From Nemertoderma westbladi (taxonomy: Eukaryota > Xenacoelomorpha > Nemertodermatida > Nemertodermatidae), in assembly GCA_032718475.1 (NCBI GenBank), contig JAUCBJ010007728.1:62001-126000 (forward strand): a stretch of 64,000 nt of DNA, read 5' to 3'. Both the position numbers and the translations under genes were made by a program. Shown here piece after piece: positions 24,341 through 35,588 of this stretch; the stretch's first letter is position 1, and every line of letters begins with the position of its first letter. Below the pieces are notes generated by a model. The model was not told the DNA's origin. It did no database searches and saw only the letters and a list, made by a program, of their open reading frames with translations.

Positions 24341-27300
24341 TGTCCAGTCGGTAGCAGACGTATGGTGTCTTCCATCATCTCCAACGACCGTTTCTCATCA
24401 GTAGACATGGCTAGGTCATATCCACCGGGTTCCATTGCGTCCCTATCCAGCCATTCGACGGTTCTGGCTCCTGTCTCGAGGTCCTGGCGTATCAATTCCT
24501 TCTGTAATTCCTCCTCACTGTATTGGAAAATGTCTAGGTCTCGATATTTAGCCACCTGACCCTCCACTATGTCTGTATAAGTCAAAACGTTAGTCAGATA
24601 AGTAGCGTGGGCCGCTGAACCAGACCCACGGGTCTGATAACAGTAGTCCTCGGGTTCACTATCTGTCCGGTCGTTATGAAGTGGTTCCGACAACCTAACA
24701 TTATCGGGAATCAACTCCTCGTCCGACTCACTAAAGTCACTATAGTGGTCAATACAGGTTCTCCTAAACTCGTCTATGTCTGGTGGTTCTACTGGTTCAG
24801 TTATAGGCTGTAATTCATCGTATCTGTTCGTTGGCTTGTCGCCACCTGTAAACTCATAAGACATGGGTACTCTTGTATACCAACCTAGTATGGTCCTATG
24901 GGCATGTGGTCCATTGACATGCGGTTCAGCTGGTCTCGTTTCCCATATCTGGTGTGCGATCAGCTGTTCTGCACCAATCAACATAGAAACATTCCTATAA
25001 CCTACCTGGTGTCTGGGTATCCTGAGCTTGTCAAAATACTCCTGTGCTATGGGACTCATCGGCGGCACCTTACCTAACTGCCTGCCGAATCCCTTCATAG
25101 CTAGACACTTAAATCCGTCCAATGGCAAAGCTTTCCGTTCTTGTCGAGTATGCTGGTCTCTCGGAAGTAGGGAGTCTAGTTCTACCGAAATTCTGTGTCC
25201 CTTGAGGTCTCCTACCCCGTGCATAGACTTCAACTCTATTTGGATCTCCTCGGCGTCCTGGAAGCTAGAAACGGCTCTCGCCACTTCCTCGTCGATATAC
25301 GATAATGTGGACGCAGTGTCCAACATCACATATATTCGCTTAGATCCCTTATCTCCGGTGAGTTTCACCGGAATCACGCTAAATATTTCCGACGTGGCCG
25401 ATGATAAATACGTCCGCGCGCTGGTCGATGAACTATCCGCAGTAAAACCTTGGCAGGTCACTTCTCTCGCGCTCGACTCGCCATCCTCGTCCGACGAACC
25501 TGGTTGATAACCATCGTCCTGGATGCCAGTGTACGTATTCCTCCTTATCGATACGGGTTCTTTGCTCCCCTTCCTGTGAGGATTTCGCTGTAAGTAACGG
25601 TCCGTTGGGGTGTGGAAATCCGCATGTAGCAACTTGTGATGTAGTCTGCCGCATTCCATGCATCCGTCCTTGCTGTTCGGGCACTGCCGCCGTACATGAC
25701 CTGGCGCAAGACAAGCCCAACAGGTGTCCAACGTCCGCACTTGAACTCTTCTCTGTTCCGAATTTAATTCTTTGAACCGTCTGCAACTGTCCAACTTATG
25801 GTCGTCAGATCTTACCTCCTTTAGTAAGCAGTATTGGCAACCTGCAAATCCATCCGGCAACTCCTGTTGCTTTAACCTAGGTCTATCTAACCGCTCACCT
25901 GACCATACTCGCGAGTCTGATCTAAAGGCTGGGGTACTCGAATTATATCTGTCTACTGAGTTATAAGTCACAGTGGTCCTGTCATCGTCAAAACTTACCA
26001 TAGACTTACCGGTAACAGGTTTAGACTCCCTCATATTCTCTTCTGAGAAGTTTGATTTCATCTCTGCTACTGCGTCTGTGGCTATCATGTCATGAATATG
26101 CTGAAGTGTCAATACTTTACCTTGGCCCTCCAACTTATTCTCTAATTTGCGCCATTTCTGTCGATAACGCATGTTTAGACGTCTTATTACGCTTTTCAAA
26201 ACTTCGGCGTGATCACCATGATGAGGTAGATTCACCGTCCTCAAGATGTCCAATGCGTTCGAAATAGCGTTCGCTAAGTTCAACAGCTCTAACGGAGTTG
26301 TAATCCTTCCGCCCTTACCCAAGTCTTCTACTATCGACTGCGCCATCTTGGTTTTATTCCCGTAGATGTCACTAAGTGTCTTCATCGCTAACTCAAATGC
26401 TCTCTCGTTGCCGACGAAGTTATCAGCAATGGCTCTAGGTTCTCGATGGAGCATCTGAAGCAAATAGTTGAACTTCTCGTTGGGAGTAAAGGTGCTGTTG
26501 GTTAGCTGCTCGTCGACATAGGTTTTAAAGGTCCTCCAGTGCTTGTGGTTGCCCATAAACTTCTGGGGTTGTTGCGTCGGCAGTCCTTGCCTAGCAGCAA
26601 ACTTACCTATGTCCCTAAGGGTTGCGTCGTTCCGGGTTAACAAATGGTTTAGTTCCGCAGGGTTATTAAGTCTGGTCCTTTCCCGGTGGTTCCAACTTGC
26701 CTGCTCCGCGTCCGTCCTTCTTTCCTTATAGTTTCGGGACTTCTGACGTCTCATTTCTTCCTCTTCATCGCTTGACTCGGTGTCAGTCCTTAGCGCTCGC
26801 GATGGTTTGCGCGCCGAGGCCCTGACCCAAGCTTCCTCAATAAATCTTTCCGCCGAATTTTCGAAATTGGGATTATGAATATTCGGGACAGGCGTCCTTA
26901 CCTGAGGTCTATGTGGTATAGTTTCCTCCGATATACGTACTCGTTGACTAGGCTGGACTTTATCTAACTCAGGCCTGCTGGGATTAGAATTACTTCTTAC
27001 CTGGGCTGCTTCCTTTAACCGTAGGTTGCTAAGCATGTCCGTTATAGGTTGGATGTGCGGCGATATAGCTTGCGCTAAACTAGCACTTAACTCATCCCTC
27101 GTAATAAATTCCTGGCTAGGGTTCTGTTGTATAGTCGGCTCTATCTGAGTAATCCGCTGTCTCTCATATGATCCCTCTTCCGGTTTAACCCGGAAGTTCT
27201 CCGTCGAACTGGGTCGGCGCTCCGTCCGCGTATTCCAAACCCTCGGGTTCGGTTCGCCAAATACTCGGCCCGTCGGAGTTTCTTCTCTAAATTCTCCGTT

Positions 27301-29106
27301 GTCACGTTCGGTATACAGTGGTGCGGCGTTCCGATGACGTAGATCCTGGGCGATAGGTGAAGCACTAATACCAACTGGCGTGCGATATGTAGAGAACGGT
27401 TTAACGATCCGTGTACTCGTAATAGCTGGACCGGGTATAGGAATTCTGGTCGTCGTCGACTCGCGTATAGCCGGAGTTCTCGCTTGCTGTTCGGCCTTCT
27501 GCAGTGCGAACAGTTCTCGCAACTCTGTCCCTACACTCGCCCCACATTCTTCGAGCATTCGCATCCCCTTCTCGGCGATTTCATTCGCCTTCCTAGTCCG
27601 TTCTTCGCTCTCTAAACTTAATCTCGCACTTTCCAACTGCGCCAGTTTACGTTCTTCTTCTTCCCTCGCTCGTCTCGCTACGCTCTCTTCTTCCAGTCGC
27701 GCCTTTTCTTCATACAACATCTGTCGCTCCTTCTCAATCTCGAGTTCGCGTTCCTTGCGTTCGCGTTCAAGTTCGAGTTCGCGTTCTTTCTGTTCGCGTT
27801 CGAGTTGGAGTTCGCGTTTCTTCGCTTCCTGATCGCGTTCGAGTTGGAGTTCGCGTTTCTTCGCTTCCCGTTCGCGTTCAAGTTGGAGTTCGCGTTCTTT
27901 CTGTTCGCGTTTCAGTTGGAGTTCGCGTTCTTTTCGTTCGCGTTCCGCTTGCTCACGCTTACCTTTGTCTTCCAACTCCCGCAACTTTGCGTCTAACTTA
28001 CGTGCGCGCTCCCGTTCCCGCTCAGCTTCCTTCCGTGCTTCCGATGCACGCAAAACTTCCGCCTGCTGTTCGTCTAGTCGGCGTCTTCTCTCCTCCGCCG
28101 AGTTGTGAGAAACAAGGGATCTAGCACATATAACTTTCCCTCGTGCGTGACTAACCTGGGAATCACCGCTGTCTCTGGATGCATCGTCGGGTGGAGTTAA
28201 CGTCCTCTGTTGAATGTTATCCGTCGTCGGTAGCACCTGGCCTGGTACCACCACTCCATTCTGCATCAGCCAGCTAGTAACTTCCCTCTGATAACGGCGC
28301 TCTTCCTTATCTTGGATCTCTTCCCGCTCCACTAAGTCTCTTAAATCTGCGTCACTCACCTGAGTCGCCTGCGTTTGTGATGCCCATAGCAGCCAGTTCT
28401 CCGTCCTAACTCGTCGGAATCGCTCCGATAACTCGCGGTGCTCCAACAAGGCTGCTAAAACCCTGTCGTAAATCCTCGTCGCCACGTCGCTCGACTGAGA
28501 CTCTACTGCCTTCTTCGCTAGGACTGCAAGCTCCTCCGTCTGCTTGAATAACGCTGAGTTATATCCTCTTCTAATCTCTGCTAACTCTACCCTCCCGATG
28601 TTGGCTGAGTCGGCCAACATTTTTCTTACCTTGTCCGCCGTCCGAGTTATATGTCCGGCATGCGCGCGAAGTTTCTTCTTTATCGCGATATCAAGTTCTC
28701 TATCACTTACCTGACTTACACTCGGTGGACTTGAAGGATTATTTCGGGAACTACGGGTACTCCTTACAGCCGTTGGGACCACGGCACTTACCATACCCAC
28801 AGGTCTGGAAACCGGGCTCCGGGCTCTCGCTTCTGCTACACTACTCTCCCTATCACTCACCTCTGTCCGGGCTGCCGTACAGTCCTTCCTTACAGTAGCG
28901 GTAGGGGATCCTAATACTATTACTTGAGGTTGTTGTTCTTCCTCACTAGTCACTGTCTCGTCCTCCTGTTCACTTACGTCAGCGTCACTCGCTGCGTCGT
29001 CATAGTCGGCGTTGTCATCAACAGTAATATTTACGCTATCGTCAGTCGGCGGTCCAGCCGCCGTCTCGTAGCTGTCCTCTAGTGCCTCCTTGTCTGAGAC
29101 ACTCAT
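24313..29106 (-). CDS. gag: E1 Gag-protease polyprotein (BEL/Pao), 1597 aa
   Basis: The frame has an ATG start with an acidic N-terminus and no stop for 1,597 codons. Residues about 140-260 form a helical region. Residues about 360-490 are a highly charged coiled coil built of repeated RELQLERE-type units encoded by a purine-rich near-repeat. Residues about 845-990 look like the DUF1759 Gag region of BEL/Pao (NHKHWRTFKTYVDEQL onward). Zinc-binding motifs follow: CQYC...HKLDSC (about 1087), CWACLAPGHVRRQC (about 1129, a CX2CX4HX4C knuckle) and CMECGRLHH (about 1149). The aspartic protease is near residue 1260 with LDTAS at the active site instead of DTG or DSG, and a LIGAEQL segment lies near 1375. 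An acidic linker leads to GHFEVGM, which already belongs to the start of the RT region, and then a stop. The protein is unusually long for BEL Gag because of the coiled coil. Confidence 0.92.
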   Translation of the reverse strand: MSVSDKEALEDSYETAAGPPTDDSVNITVDDNADYDDAASDADVSEQEDETVTSEEEQQPQVIVLGSPTATVRKDCTAARTEVSDRESSVAEARARSPVSRPVGMVSAVVPTAVRSTRSSRNNPSSPPSVSQVSDRELDIAIKKKLRAHAGHITRTADKVRKMLADSANIGRVELAEIRRGYNSALFKQTEELAVLAKKAVESQSSDVATRIYDRVLAALLEHRELSERFRRVRTENWLLWASQTQATQVSDADLRDLVEREEIQDKEERRYQREVTSWLMQNGVVVPGQVLPTTDNIQQRTLTPPDDASRDSGDSQVSHARGKVICARSLVSHNSAEERRRRLDEQQAEVLRASEARKEAERERERARKLDAKLRELEDKGKREQAERERKERELQLKREQKERELQLEREREAKKRELQLERDQEAKKRELQLEREQKERELELERERKERELEIEKERQMLYEEKARLEEESVARRAREEEERKLAQLESARLSLESEERTRKANEIAEKGMRMLEECGASVGTELRELFALQKAEQQARTPAIRESTTTRIPIPGPAITSTRIVKPFSTYRTPVGISASPIAQDLRHRNAAPLYTERDNGEFREETPTGRVFGEPNPRVWNTRTERRPSSTENFRVKPEEGSYERQRITQIEPTIQQNPSQEFITRDELSASLAQAISPHIQPITDMLSNLRLKEAAQVRSNSNPSRPELDKVQPSQRVRISEETIPHRPQVRTPVPNIHNPNFENSAERFIEEAWVRASARKPSRALRTDTESSDEEEEMRRQKSRNYKERRTDAEQASWNHRERTRLNNPAELNHLLTRNDATLRDIGKFAARQGLPTQQPQKFMGNHKHWRTFKTYVDEQLTNSTFTPNEKFNYLLQMLHREPRAIADNFVGNERAFELAMKTLSDIYGNKTKMAQSIVEDLGKGGRITTPLELLNLANAISNALDILRTVNLPHHGDHAEVLKSVIRRLNMRYRQKWRKLENKLEGQGKVLTLQHIHDMIATDAVAEMKSNFSEENMRESKPVTGKSMVSFDDDRTTVTYNSVDRYNSSTPAFRSDSRVWSGERLDRPRLKQQELPDGFAGCQYCLLKEVRSDDHKLDSCRRFKELNSEQRRVQVRTLDTCWACLAPGHVRRQCPNSKDGCMECGRLHHKLLHADFHTPTDRYLQRNPHRKGSKEPVSIRRNTYTGIQDDGYQPGSSDEDGESSAREVTCQGFTADSSSTSARTYLSSATSEIFSVIPVKLTGDKGSKRIYVMLDTASTLSYIDEEVARAVSSFQDAEEIQIELKSMHGVGDLKGHRISVELDSLLPRDQHTRQERKALPLDGFKCLAMKGFGRQLGKVPPMSPIAQEYFDKLRIPRHQVGYRNVSMLIGAEQLIAHQIWETRPAEPHVNGPHAHRTILGWYTRVPMSYEFTGGDKPTNRYDELQPITEPVEPPDIDEFRRTCIDHYSDFSESDEELIPDNVRLSEPLHNDRTDSEPEDYCYQTRGSGSAAHATYLTNVLTYTDIVEGQVAKYRDLDIFQYSEEELQKELIRQDLETGARTVEWLDRDAMEPGGYDLAMSTDEKRSLEMMEDTIRLLPTGHFEVGMLST

Positions 29107-32100
29107 AGTCTAAACAATGTTTTGCCTTCCGGCAAAAATATCTCGCAAAGTTCGAGATATAATTATAATTTAACCGAAAATACGGTCGAATTATTTGTCA
29201 AATAATCAGTTGGTCCAAAATGTCAAAATAAATTCGCAATGCAATATTGTGAATTTAATGGGGTATATAGTTATAGCAAATACTAGCACAATATTTAAAC
29301 AAAAATATTATTATATAGCTACTATATAGTATTAAATACCGGTATAGCACAAAATAACTTTGAATCTAATACAAAATATTCAAAATATACTTGCCGCCCG
29401 AATATTTCTAATTTTATATATATAGCTCTAATCAATGTAATTTTAATTTCAAATATTATATGTATCCACTAGCGCATGGCTACATCTTCGGGTTGCGACT
29501 CTCTCTAACTCTACCTCTAACTTGAGCGATTCAAAACCATGGCCGGCTAAACCTAAATATCCTAACTAATAAATTGAGTTCAGCTTCGCAGTTAAACAAC
29601 CGATAATTTTTTACTGCTTCCACAAACACACTGGTGCCAACAGAACAACTAACCTTGTTTGCTGTGAGATTCCACGTCCGCGTCCAAAGATTCAGGCCCT
29701 TCGCTGATTGCAAACCGAACCCGCAGACCCACACGAACCCCAAACTCAGAAGTTCCGTCTTGCCATGTATCTCCAGATGGTATAAAATAACTAAGCGGTT
29801 ACCTAACATACCGGTACAAAACTCTAGAATTTTACAAAATAATTTTGACCGAAACTGAATTCTCGCAAACCTAGCTAATAATTTTCAAAAAACTTACTAA
29901 TTACAGTTTGCCCTAAGGCCTAAGGAACTGCTGTATTCGCAATTAGCAAAAACGCACTACCGTACATTCACTGTATGCAGTACAGTAAGTAAAACAGTAC
30001 ACCAACCTAACAGCCTAATGATACTGTGTGTGGTACGGCAAAACAAATGTCCCTTCTACCGTACGCAGTAACAGCAATCAGCCTAATGTACTACTGTACT
30101 ATCGTACGCAGCCAGTGAATACAGTAATCTAAACTAACAGCCTAAAGGAATATACTCAATGTCTTACTGTACGCTAGCCTATATCCTACAGCAGACGATC
30201 ACGTGCTCTAACTTATTACTTAATACTGTGATACTACTAATCAGCCTAAGAATACTCTATTGACTGTACGCTACAGCCTACAGCCAATAAAGCGCGTATT
30301 ACTGATACGAAGTATCAGTAATCTAAACTAACAGCCTAATAATACTCTATTTACTGTACGCTACAGCCTACAGCAAACAAAACGCGTATTACTGATAAAC
30401 AACCGCGACCTCTATACTAACAGCAGAACTGTTGAACAGACCAATACCCGTTAATATCCTTCTGCCAACCTAATAAGTTCTCGTCTAACCAATAAGACAC
30501 GAAGACTGCTCTACTGTTAAGTAAAGGGGCTCAGGAGCGTGATATTACTAAATTGTAAGGGTTGCTAAATACAAACCGCTACTTACCGTTAGATGGCGCT
30601 AATCTGCCGTCCGCTAATATATTTTACTAAATTTACACAACTCCTGCAAAATCGCTTGTTCCTTTCTCTACCGATTGCTCGATAGAGAGCTAACTGTTCG
30701 AATCTATGAGCCACGCAGGAATAACCAAAACAATAAACCCGAGTCGGCTCCCTAAGCTTACTTAAGACGAGTGCGAGAGGCCTTGCACTCAGAGTATTCT
30801 TACGCCTAATTCTATCACTATTAAAGCACGCTATTACATACGTCTTTCTAATCGCGAATACTGGAGGTTCCCTAACGTAATGTGTGAATGCGAGAATATT
30901 TAAAATTATCAAAATGGTACAGTATCTGTTTCTACGTGGATAATACCACTCCGAGTCTAAAACTGCCCGCGACTGGCTTTAGGCCAGCAAAATTACTAGC
31001 GTATCGTGCGTACCGAATAGTGCGTTCTAGCTGATTGCCCGCTAATGCAAATAACCGCTCAGCGTGAATAGTTTACAGTACACTAATTATTACCTTAGCT
31101 ACTCTCCGCTATGCTGCGTACTAATTCTTAATTTTTTACTAATTAATTACAGTCACAAATATTTAACAGCGTACTAATTACTAAGAGTTCCAGAATACGT
31201 AATTCTAATTTATCACGCAACAGGTTTCGCTAGTAATAGCCTAAATTGCCGTATTACTTTGACCTAATCAATAACTAATTATTGTAACTAAGAAATAGAA
31301 ATCAATCAAAGGAAAAGGAGCGCCTATCTAAGCATTCGTAATCTTAGGCACACTTCAATAACACACCAATCAGCGTTAGAAATCACAGTTTACAATTGTG
31401 TAATTCACTACTCGTACTCCACACTCAACGTTGTAATACGCGCAGGCCTCTCCCGGGTACATCTAGGATTCCTAACTAACCCAATTCCTGCCCCCCTAAT
31501 ACTAAATAGAGACAAAACCTGGATCATCAGCCCCCTAGATACTGTACCGGCGATCGGTCTGCGTGCCGCAGTGCAAGATACCCGCCCGCAACGGTGACCC
31601 TGGCCAGCGTTGCCCGCTTTGAATCCTCCGCTCTCTCCTAGTCGCTCAACCCCCCGATGCGCCCACCGCCCACTGGCACCTTAGCCCTCCATGATGCTAA
31701 TAGCTACCGTAGCGGCGCATGCAAATCACAAAGTCTGACAGTCTCAGGAATCCCTTGGGATTATTGCGCAGAAAAGAATCACATAGAACCATCAATCAAA
31801 GGTAGAAATCATAGTTCGATTGTAATTTGCAGTAATCAAAGGAATTATTGAGAAACACAAGCAAAGTAATCGCACTAGCAAATCATTCCAAGAAATTAAT
31901 CAAAATTAGCAAATTGCAGAAAATACGATATCCTAATACAAAATTAGAGACAGCTCAGCAAGTAAATTGTAACAGGGGTGTGTCATGTGATAAAGCATGA
32001 ACATATGAACAACAAAAGGCCCTACCGGCACACCGCCAATTTATAGGTGATCCCGATGGGGTGATGCAATAAGGTGACTCAATCGCTCTCCCATTGGCTC

Positions 32101-32262
32101 TCCAGTCCATGCTAGCATTAAACCAACCTGGAAGCAGTTAATCCAATAAGGAGACCGGATTGTAGCCCTATGCCCTCAAATTATTACCATATATGGTAAT
32201 GGATCACGTCTCTGGCTGCTGAATGGCCAGGACAGCGTCCCTATATGCTAGCCCTATCAAAC
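29107..32262 (-). other. E1 5' leader (3.16 kb), no convincing gene
   Basis: The leader between the 5' LTR and the gag ATG is very long. Around 29940-30400 there is an irregular tandem repetition of ACTGTACGCTACAGCC and CAGCCTAA words. At 32183-32200 there is a perfect 18 bp palindrome, ATTACCATATATGGTAAT. Open frames exist (for example minus 30589-30912, 107 codons) but show nothing recognisable. No TGG-starting primer-binding site follows the 5' LTR directly, which is unusual for an otherwise intact copy. Confidence 0.6.
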
Positions 32263-32565
32263 TAATATCAGCAAGCACAAAATCCAGGGTAAACTCGCTA
32301 CCCTGGAACTATCTACATATATCCTAATACAAAATTACGTAGGTAGGGCTACATACTATACAAAATGAATGGATGCAAAATATATGGGCGTTTTAACTTC
32401 CTTACCTAAATGTCACCACACTGCGCCTTATCTAAATAATTATACTGCACAACGGACTAATATTACGTACAGTATAACGGACTAATACTGCATACTGCAT
32501 AATGGACTAATACTGCATACTGCATAATGACTAATAATGTGGATACAGCGCCATATACCGTAACA
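32263..32565 (-). repeat. E1 5' LTR (303 bp)
   Basis: This is the direct repeat of 17716-18024 and lacks only CCGAGT. In element sense it starts TGTTACGG, next to the satellite at 32566. It should carry the promoter, but I cannot point to a secure TATA box or initiator. Confidence 0.9.
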
Positions 32566-35042
32566 AATATTGTTGTGTTCTAGAATATTTATTATTGTTT
32601 CATCGTATTGCCAAAGTAATTGGAGTTGAAGTTAATAATACAAGTAATCACCTGTTATTTGCTACGTCTTTCCGCTGAAGATGAATGAATTTTGATTGTG
32701 TCAAAAACACCCCCTATCTGTGGTTGTATGAGTGGAGAGATAAGTAGCCTATCTCCCTATTAATATTGTTGTGTTCTAGAATATTTTTTATAGTTTCATC
32801 GTATTGCCAAAGTGACTGGAGCTAAAGTTATTATGTAATGCAATAATTCACCTCAAATATCTCAGCTATTTCATGAACATAATGAAGTATTAAAGCCATG
32901 TCAAAATCCTTGGTGTTTTTCTGCAATAATTTATCAAAATATCCTCTGATTTTTTACAAAAACTATATCGATTTTCATATTTATAACTTCTATCCCACTC
33001 CACGAGATAGAGAATCTTAAATGAAAGTCACAAGAACAGGTAACACTTACATTTATAGAAGTAATCAGCTGTTATTTGCTACGTCTTTCCACTGAGGATG
33101 AATGAATTTTGATTGTGTCAGAACACCCCCTATCTGTGGTTGTATGAGTGGAGAGATAAGTAGCCTAACTCCCTATTAATATTGTTGTGTTCTAGAATAT
33201 TTATTATTGTTTCATCGTATTGCTAAAGTGGCTGGAGCTAAAGTTATTATGTAATGCAATAAATCACCTCAAATATCTCAGCTATTTCATGAACATAATG
33301 AAGTATTAAAGCCATGTCGAAATCCTTGGTGTTTTTCTGCAATAATTTATCAAAATATCCTCTGTTTTTTTACAAAAAGCATATCGATTTTCATATTTAT
33401 AACTTCTATCCCACTCCACGAGATAGAGAATCTTAAATTAATGTCAAAAGAACAGGTAACACTTACATTTATAGCAGTAATCAGCTGTTATATGCTACGT
33501 ATTTCCGCTGGAGATGAATGAATTTTGATTGCGTTGGAACAACCCCTATCTGTGGCTGTCTGAGTGGAGCGATAAGTAGCCTAGCCTATCTCCTTGTTAA
33601 TATTGTTGTGTTCTAGAATATTTATTATAGTTTCATCGTATTGCCAAAGTGACTAGAGCTGAAGTTGACTCATAATACAATAATTCACCTCAAATATCTC
33701 AGCTATTTCATGAACATAATGAAGTATTAAAGCCATCTCGAAATCCTTGGTGTTTTTCTGCAATAATTTATCAGAATATCCTCTGTTTTTTTACAAAAAC
33801 CATATCGATTTTCATATTTATAACTTCTAACCCACTCCAAGAGATAGAGAATCTTAAATGAAAGTCACAAGAACAGGTAACACTTACATTTATAGAAGTA
33901 ATCAGCTGTTATTTGCTACGTCTTTCCGCTGAGGATGAATGAATTTTGATTGTGTCAGAACACCCCCTATCCGTGGTTGTATGAGTGGAGAGATAAGTAG
34001 CCTAACTCCCTATTAATATTGTTGTGTTCTAGAATATTTATTATTGTTTCATCGTATTGCTAAAGTGGCTGGAGCTAAAGTTATTATGTAATGCAATAAA
34101 TCACCTCAAATATCTCAGCTATTTCATGAACATAATGAAGTATTAAAGCCATGTCAAAATCATTGGTGGTGTTTTTCTGCAATAATATATCAAAATATCC
34201 TCTGATTTTTTACAAAAACCATATCGATTTTCTTATTTATATCTTCTAACCCACCCCTCCACGAGATAGAGAATCTTAAATGAAAGTCAAAAGAACAGGT
34301 AACACTTACATTTATAGAAGTAATCACCTGTTATTTGCTACGTCTTTCCGCTGAAGATGAATGAATTTTGATTGTGTCAAAAACACCCCCTATCTGTGGT
34401 TGTATGAGTGGAGAGATAAGTAGCCTATCTCCCTATTAATATTGTTGTGTTCTAGAATATTTTTTATAGTTTCATCGTATTGCCAAAGTGACTGGAGCTA
34501 AAGTTATTATGTAATGCAATAATTCACCTCAAATATCTCAGCTATTTCATGAACATAATGAAGTATTAAAGCCATGTCAAAATCCTTGGTGTTTTTCTGC
34601 AATAATTTATCAAAATATCCTCTGATTTTTTACAAAAACTATATCGATTTTCATATTTATAACTTATATCCCACTCCACGAGATAGAGAATCTTAAATGA
34701 AAGTCACAAGAACAGGTAACACTTACATTTATAGAAGTAATCAGCTGTTATTTGCTACGTCTTTCCGCTGAGGATGAATGAATTTTGATTGTGTCAGAAC
34801 ACCCCCTATCTTTGGTTGTATGAGTGGAGAGATAAGTAGCCTAACTCCCTATTAATATTGTTGTATTCTAGAATATTAATTATTGTTTCATCGTATTGCT
34901 AAAGTGGCTGGAGCTAAAGTTATTATGTAATGCAATAAATCACCTCAAATATCTCAGCTATTTCATGAACATAATGAAGTATTAAAGCCATATCAAAATC
35001 ATTGGTGTTTTTCTGCAATAATTTATCAAAATATCCTCTGAT
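32566..35042. repeat. Satellite array B (~416 bp monomers)
   Basis: The satellite resumes in the same monomer interrupted by E1 (AATATTGTTGTG). After about 75 bp there is an internal deletion junction near 32642, where GTTAATAATA joins CAAGTAATCACC. From there the order of private variants (AAATTAATGTC near 33436, TATCCGTGG near 33969, the CACCTG monomers) follows the 4,163 bp unit of array A, so B is another copy of that unit. It ends at E2's target duplication CTGAT. Confidence 0.95.
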
Positions 35043-35588
35043 TGTGACGGGATCTACGGATCCCGGTTTATCCGTTGGGTTTTCTATCCACGCGTCCCCG
35101 CCGTGTGTGAAAGGTAAAAGAGTTCTGATGTTCGGTAATATGTATAAAGGTATAATAGTCTGATATAGCACAGTATAGTATGACACGGTTACCGGTAGAT
35201 AAGTATGATGGCGGTAGCGGACGGTGATAGAAGTCACCGTTCCACCCTACTGAACCGACTGAGTAAACTGAGTAACTGGTTGCATCGACCGGTAATATAT
35301 GTACTGCACAGTTTGCCATATTACTGTACCTAGTCGATGCTGTCCCCCCATTGGCTAATATCCCACTTCTCGCCCTTTCACCTTCCCTGGTGTGTTTCCC
35401 GTTGCCCCTGTTGTTCTCTCTCTGTTAGGGGTTTGGCCCCTGACCCCTATTGTGTGTGTCTCCTTTGGGGCCTATTGTCCCCGTTTACTGGGGAGACACG
35501 AGGTTGATTGGTAATCAACCTCGTGCTCCCAATATTGCTCAATGGCTCACTCTATGGGTTTGTGTTAGCGGAATTGGATAAGCTAACA
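35043..35588 (-). repeat. E2 3' LTR (546 bp)
   Basis: Near-identical to 41648-42197. It differs by several substitutions, for example TTTGCC/TTGGCC near 35316 and GTCCCCG/GTCCCCA near 35479, and by a 4 bp indel near 35546. It contains an 18-base arm inverted repeat, CACGAGGTTGATTGG / CCAATC-like, around 35495-35530. The 83-104 codon frames inside are LTR sequence and not genes. Confidence 0.92.

Larger units (their letters stand above)
17716..32565 (-). mobile_element. E1: 14.85 kb BEL/Pao LTR retrotransposon, nearly intact
   Basis: Two direct LTRs (17716-18024 and 32263-32565) bound an internal region. On the minus strand it holds a 3.2 kb leader, gag-protease, pol and a third ORF. The domain order protease-RT-RNaseH-integrase, together with the integrase and zinc-knuckle style, is that of BEL/Pao. 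The whole copy is much longer than most elements of the group. It interrupts a satellite monomer: the left flank ends CTCCCTATTA and the right flank resumes AATATTG. The flanks share only one base, so there is no clear 4-6 bp target duplication. The LTRs differ by one substitution and a 6 bp indel, so the insertion is young. Confidence 0.93.

Noticed and set aside
25028-25507. + strand frames opposite E1 gag and pol (such as 25028-25507, 27380-27832)
   Set aside because: Antisense shadows of long GC-balanced coding frames. Ser/Leu-rich with no family resemblance.
30589-30912. 107-codon minus frame in the E1 leader as a gene
   Set aside because: Nothing recognisable, no supporting context, and its length is plausible by chance in a 3.2 kb leader.
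35068-35319. 83- and 104-codon frames in the E2 LTRs as genes
   Set aside because: They lie within LTR sequence in both copies and end in satellite or leader sequence. No recognisable content.
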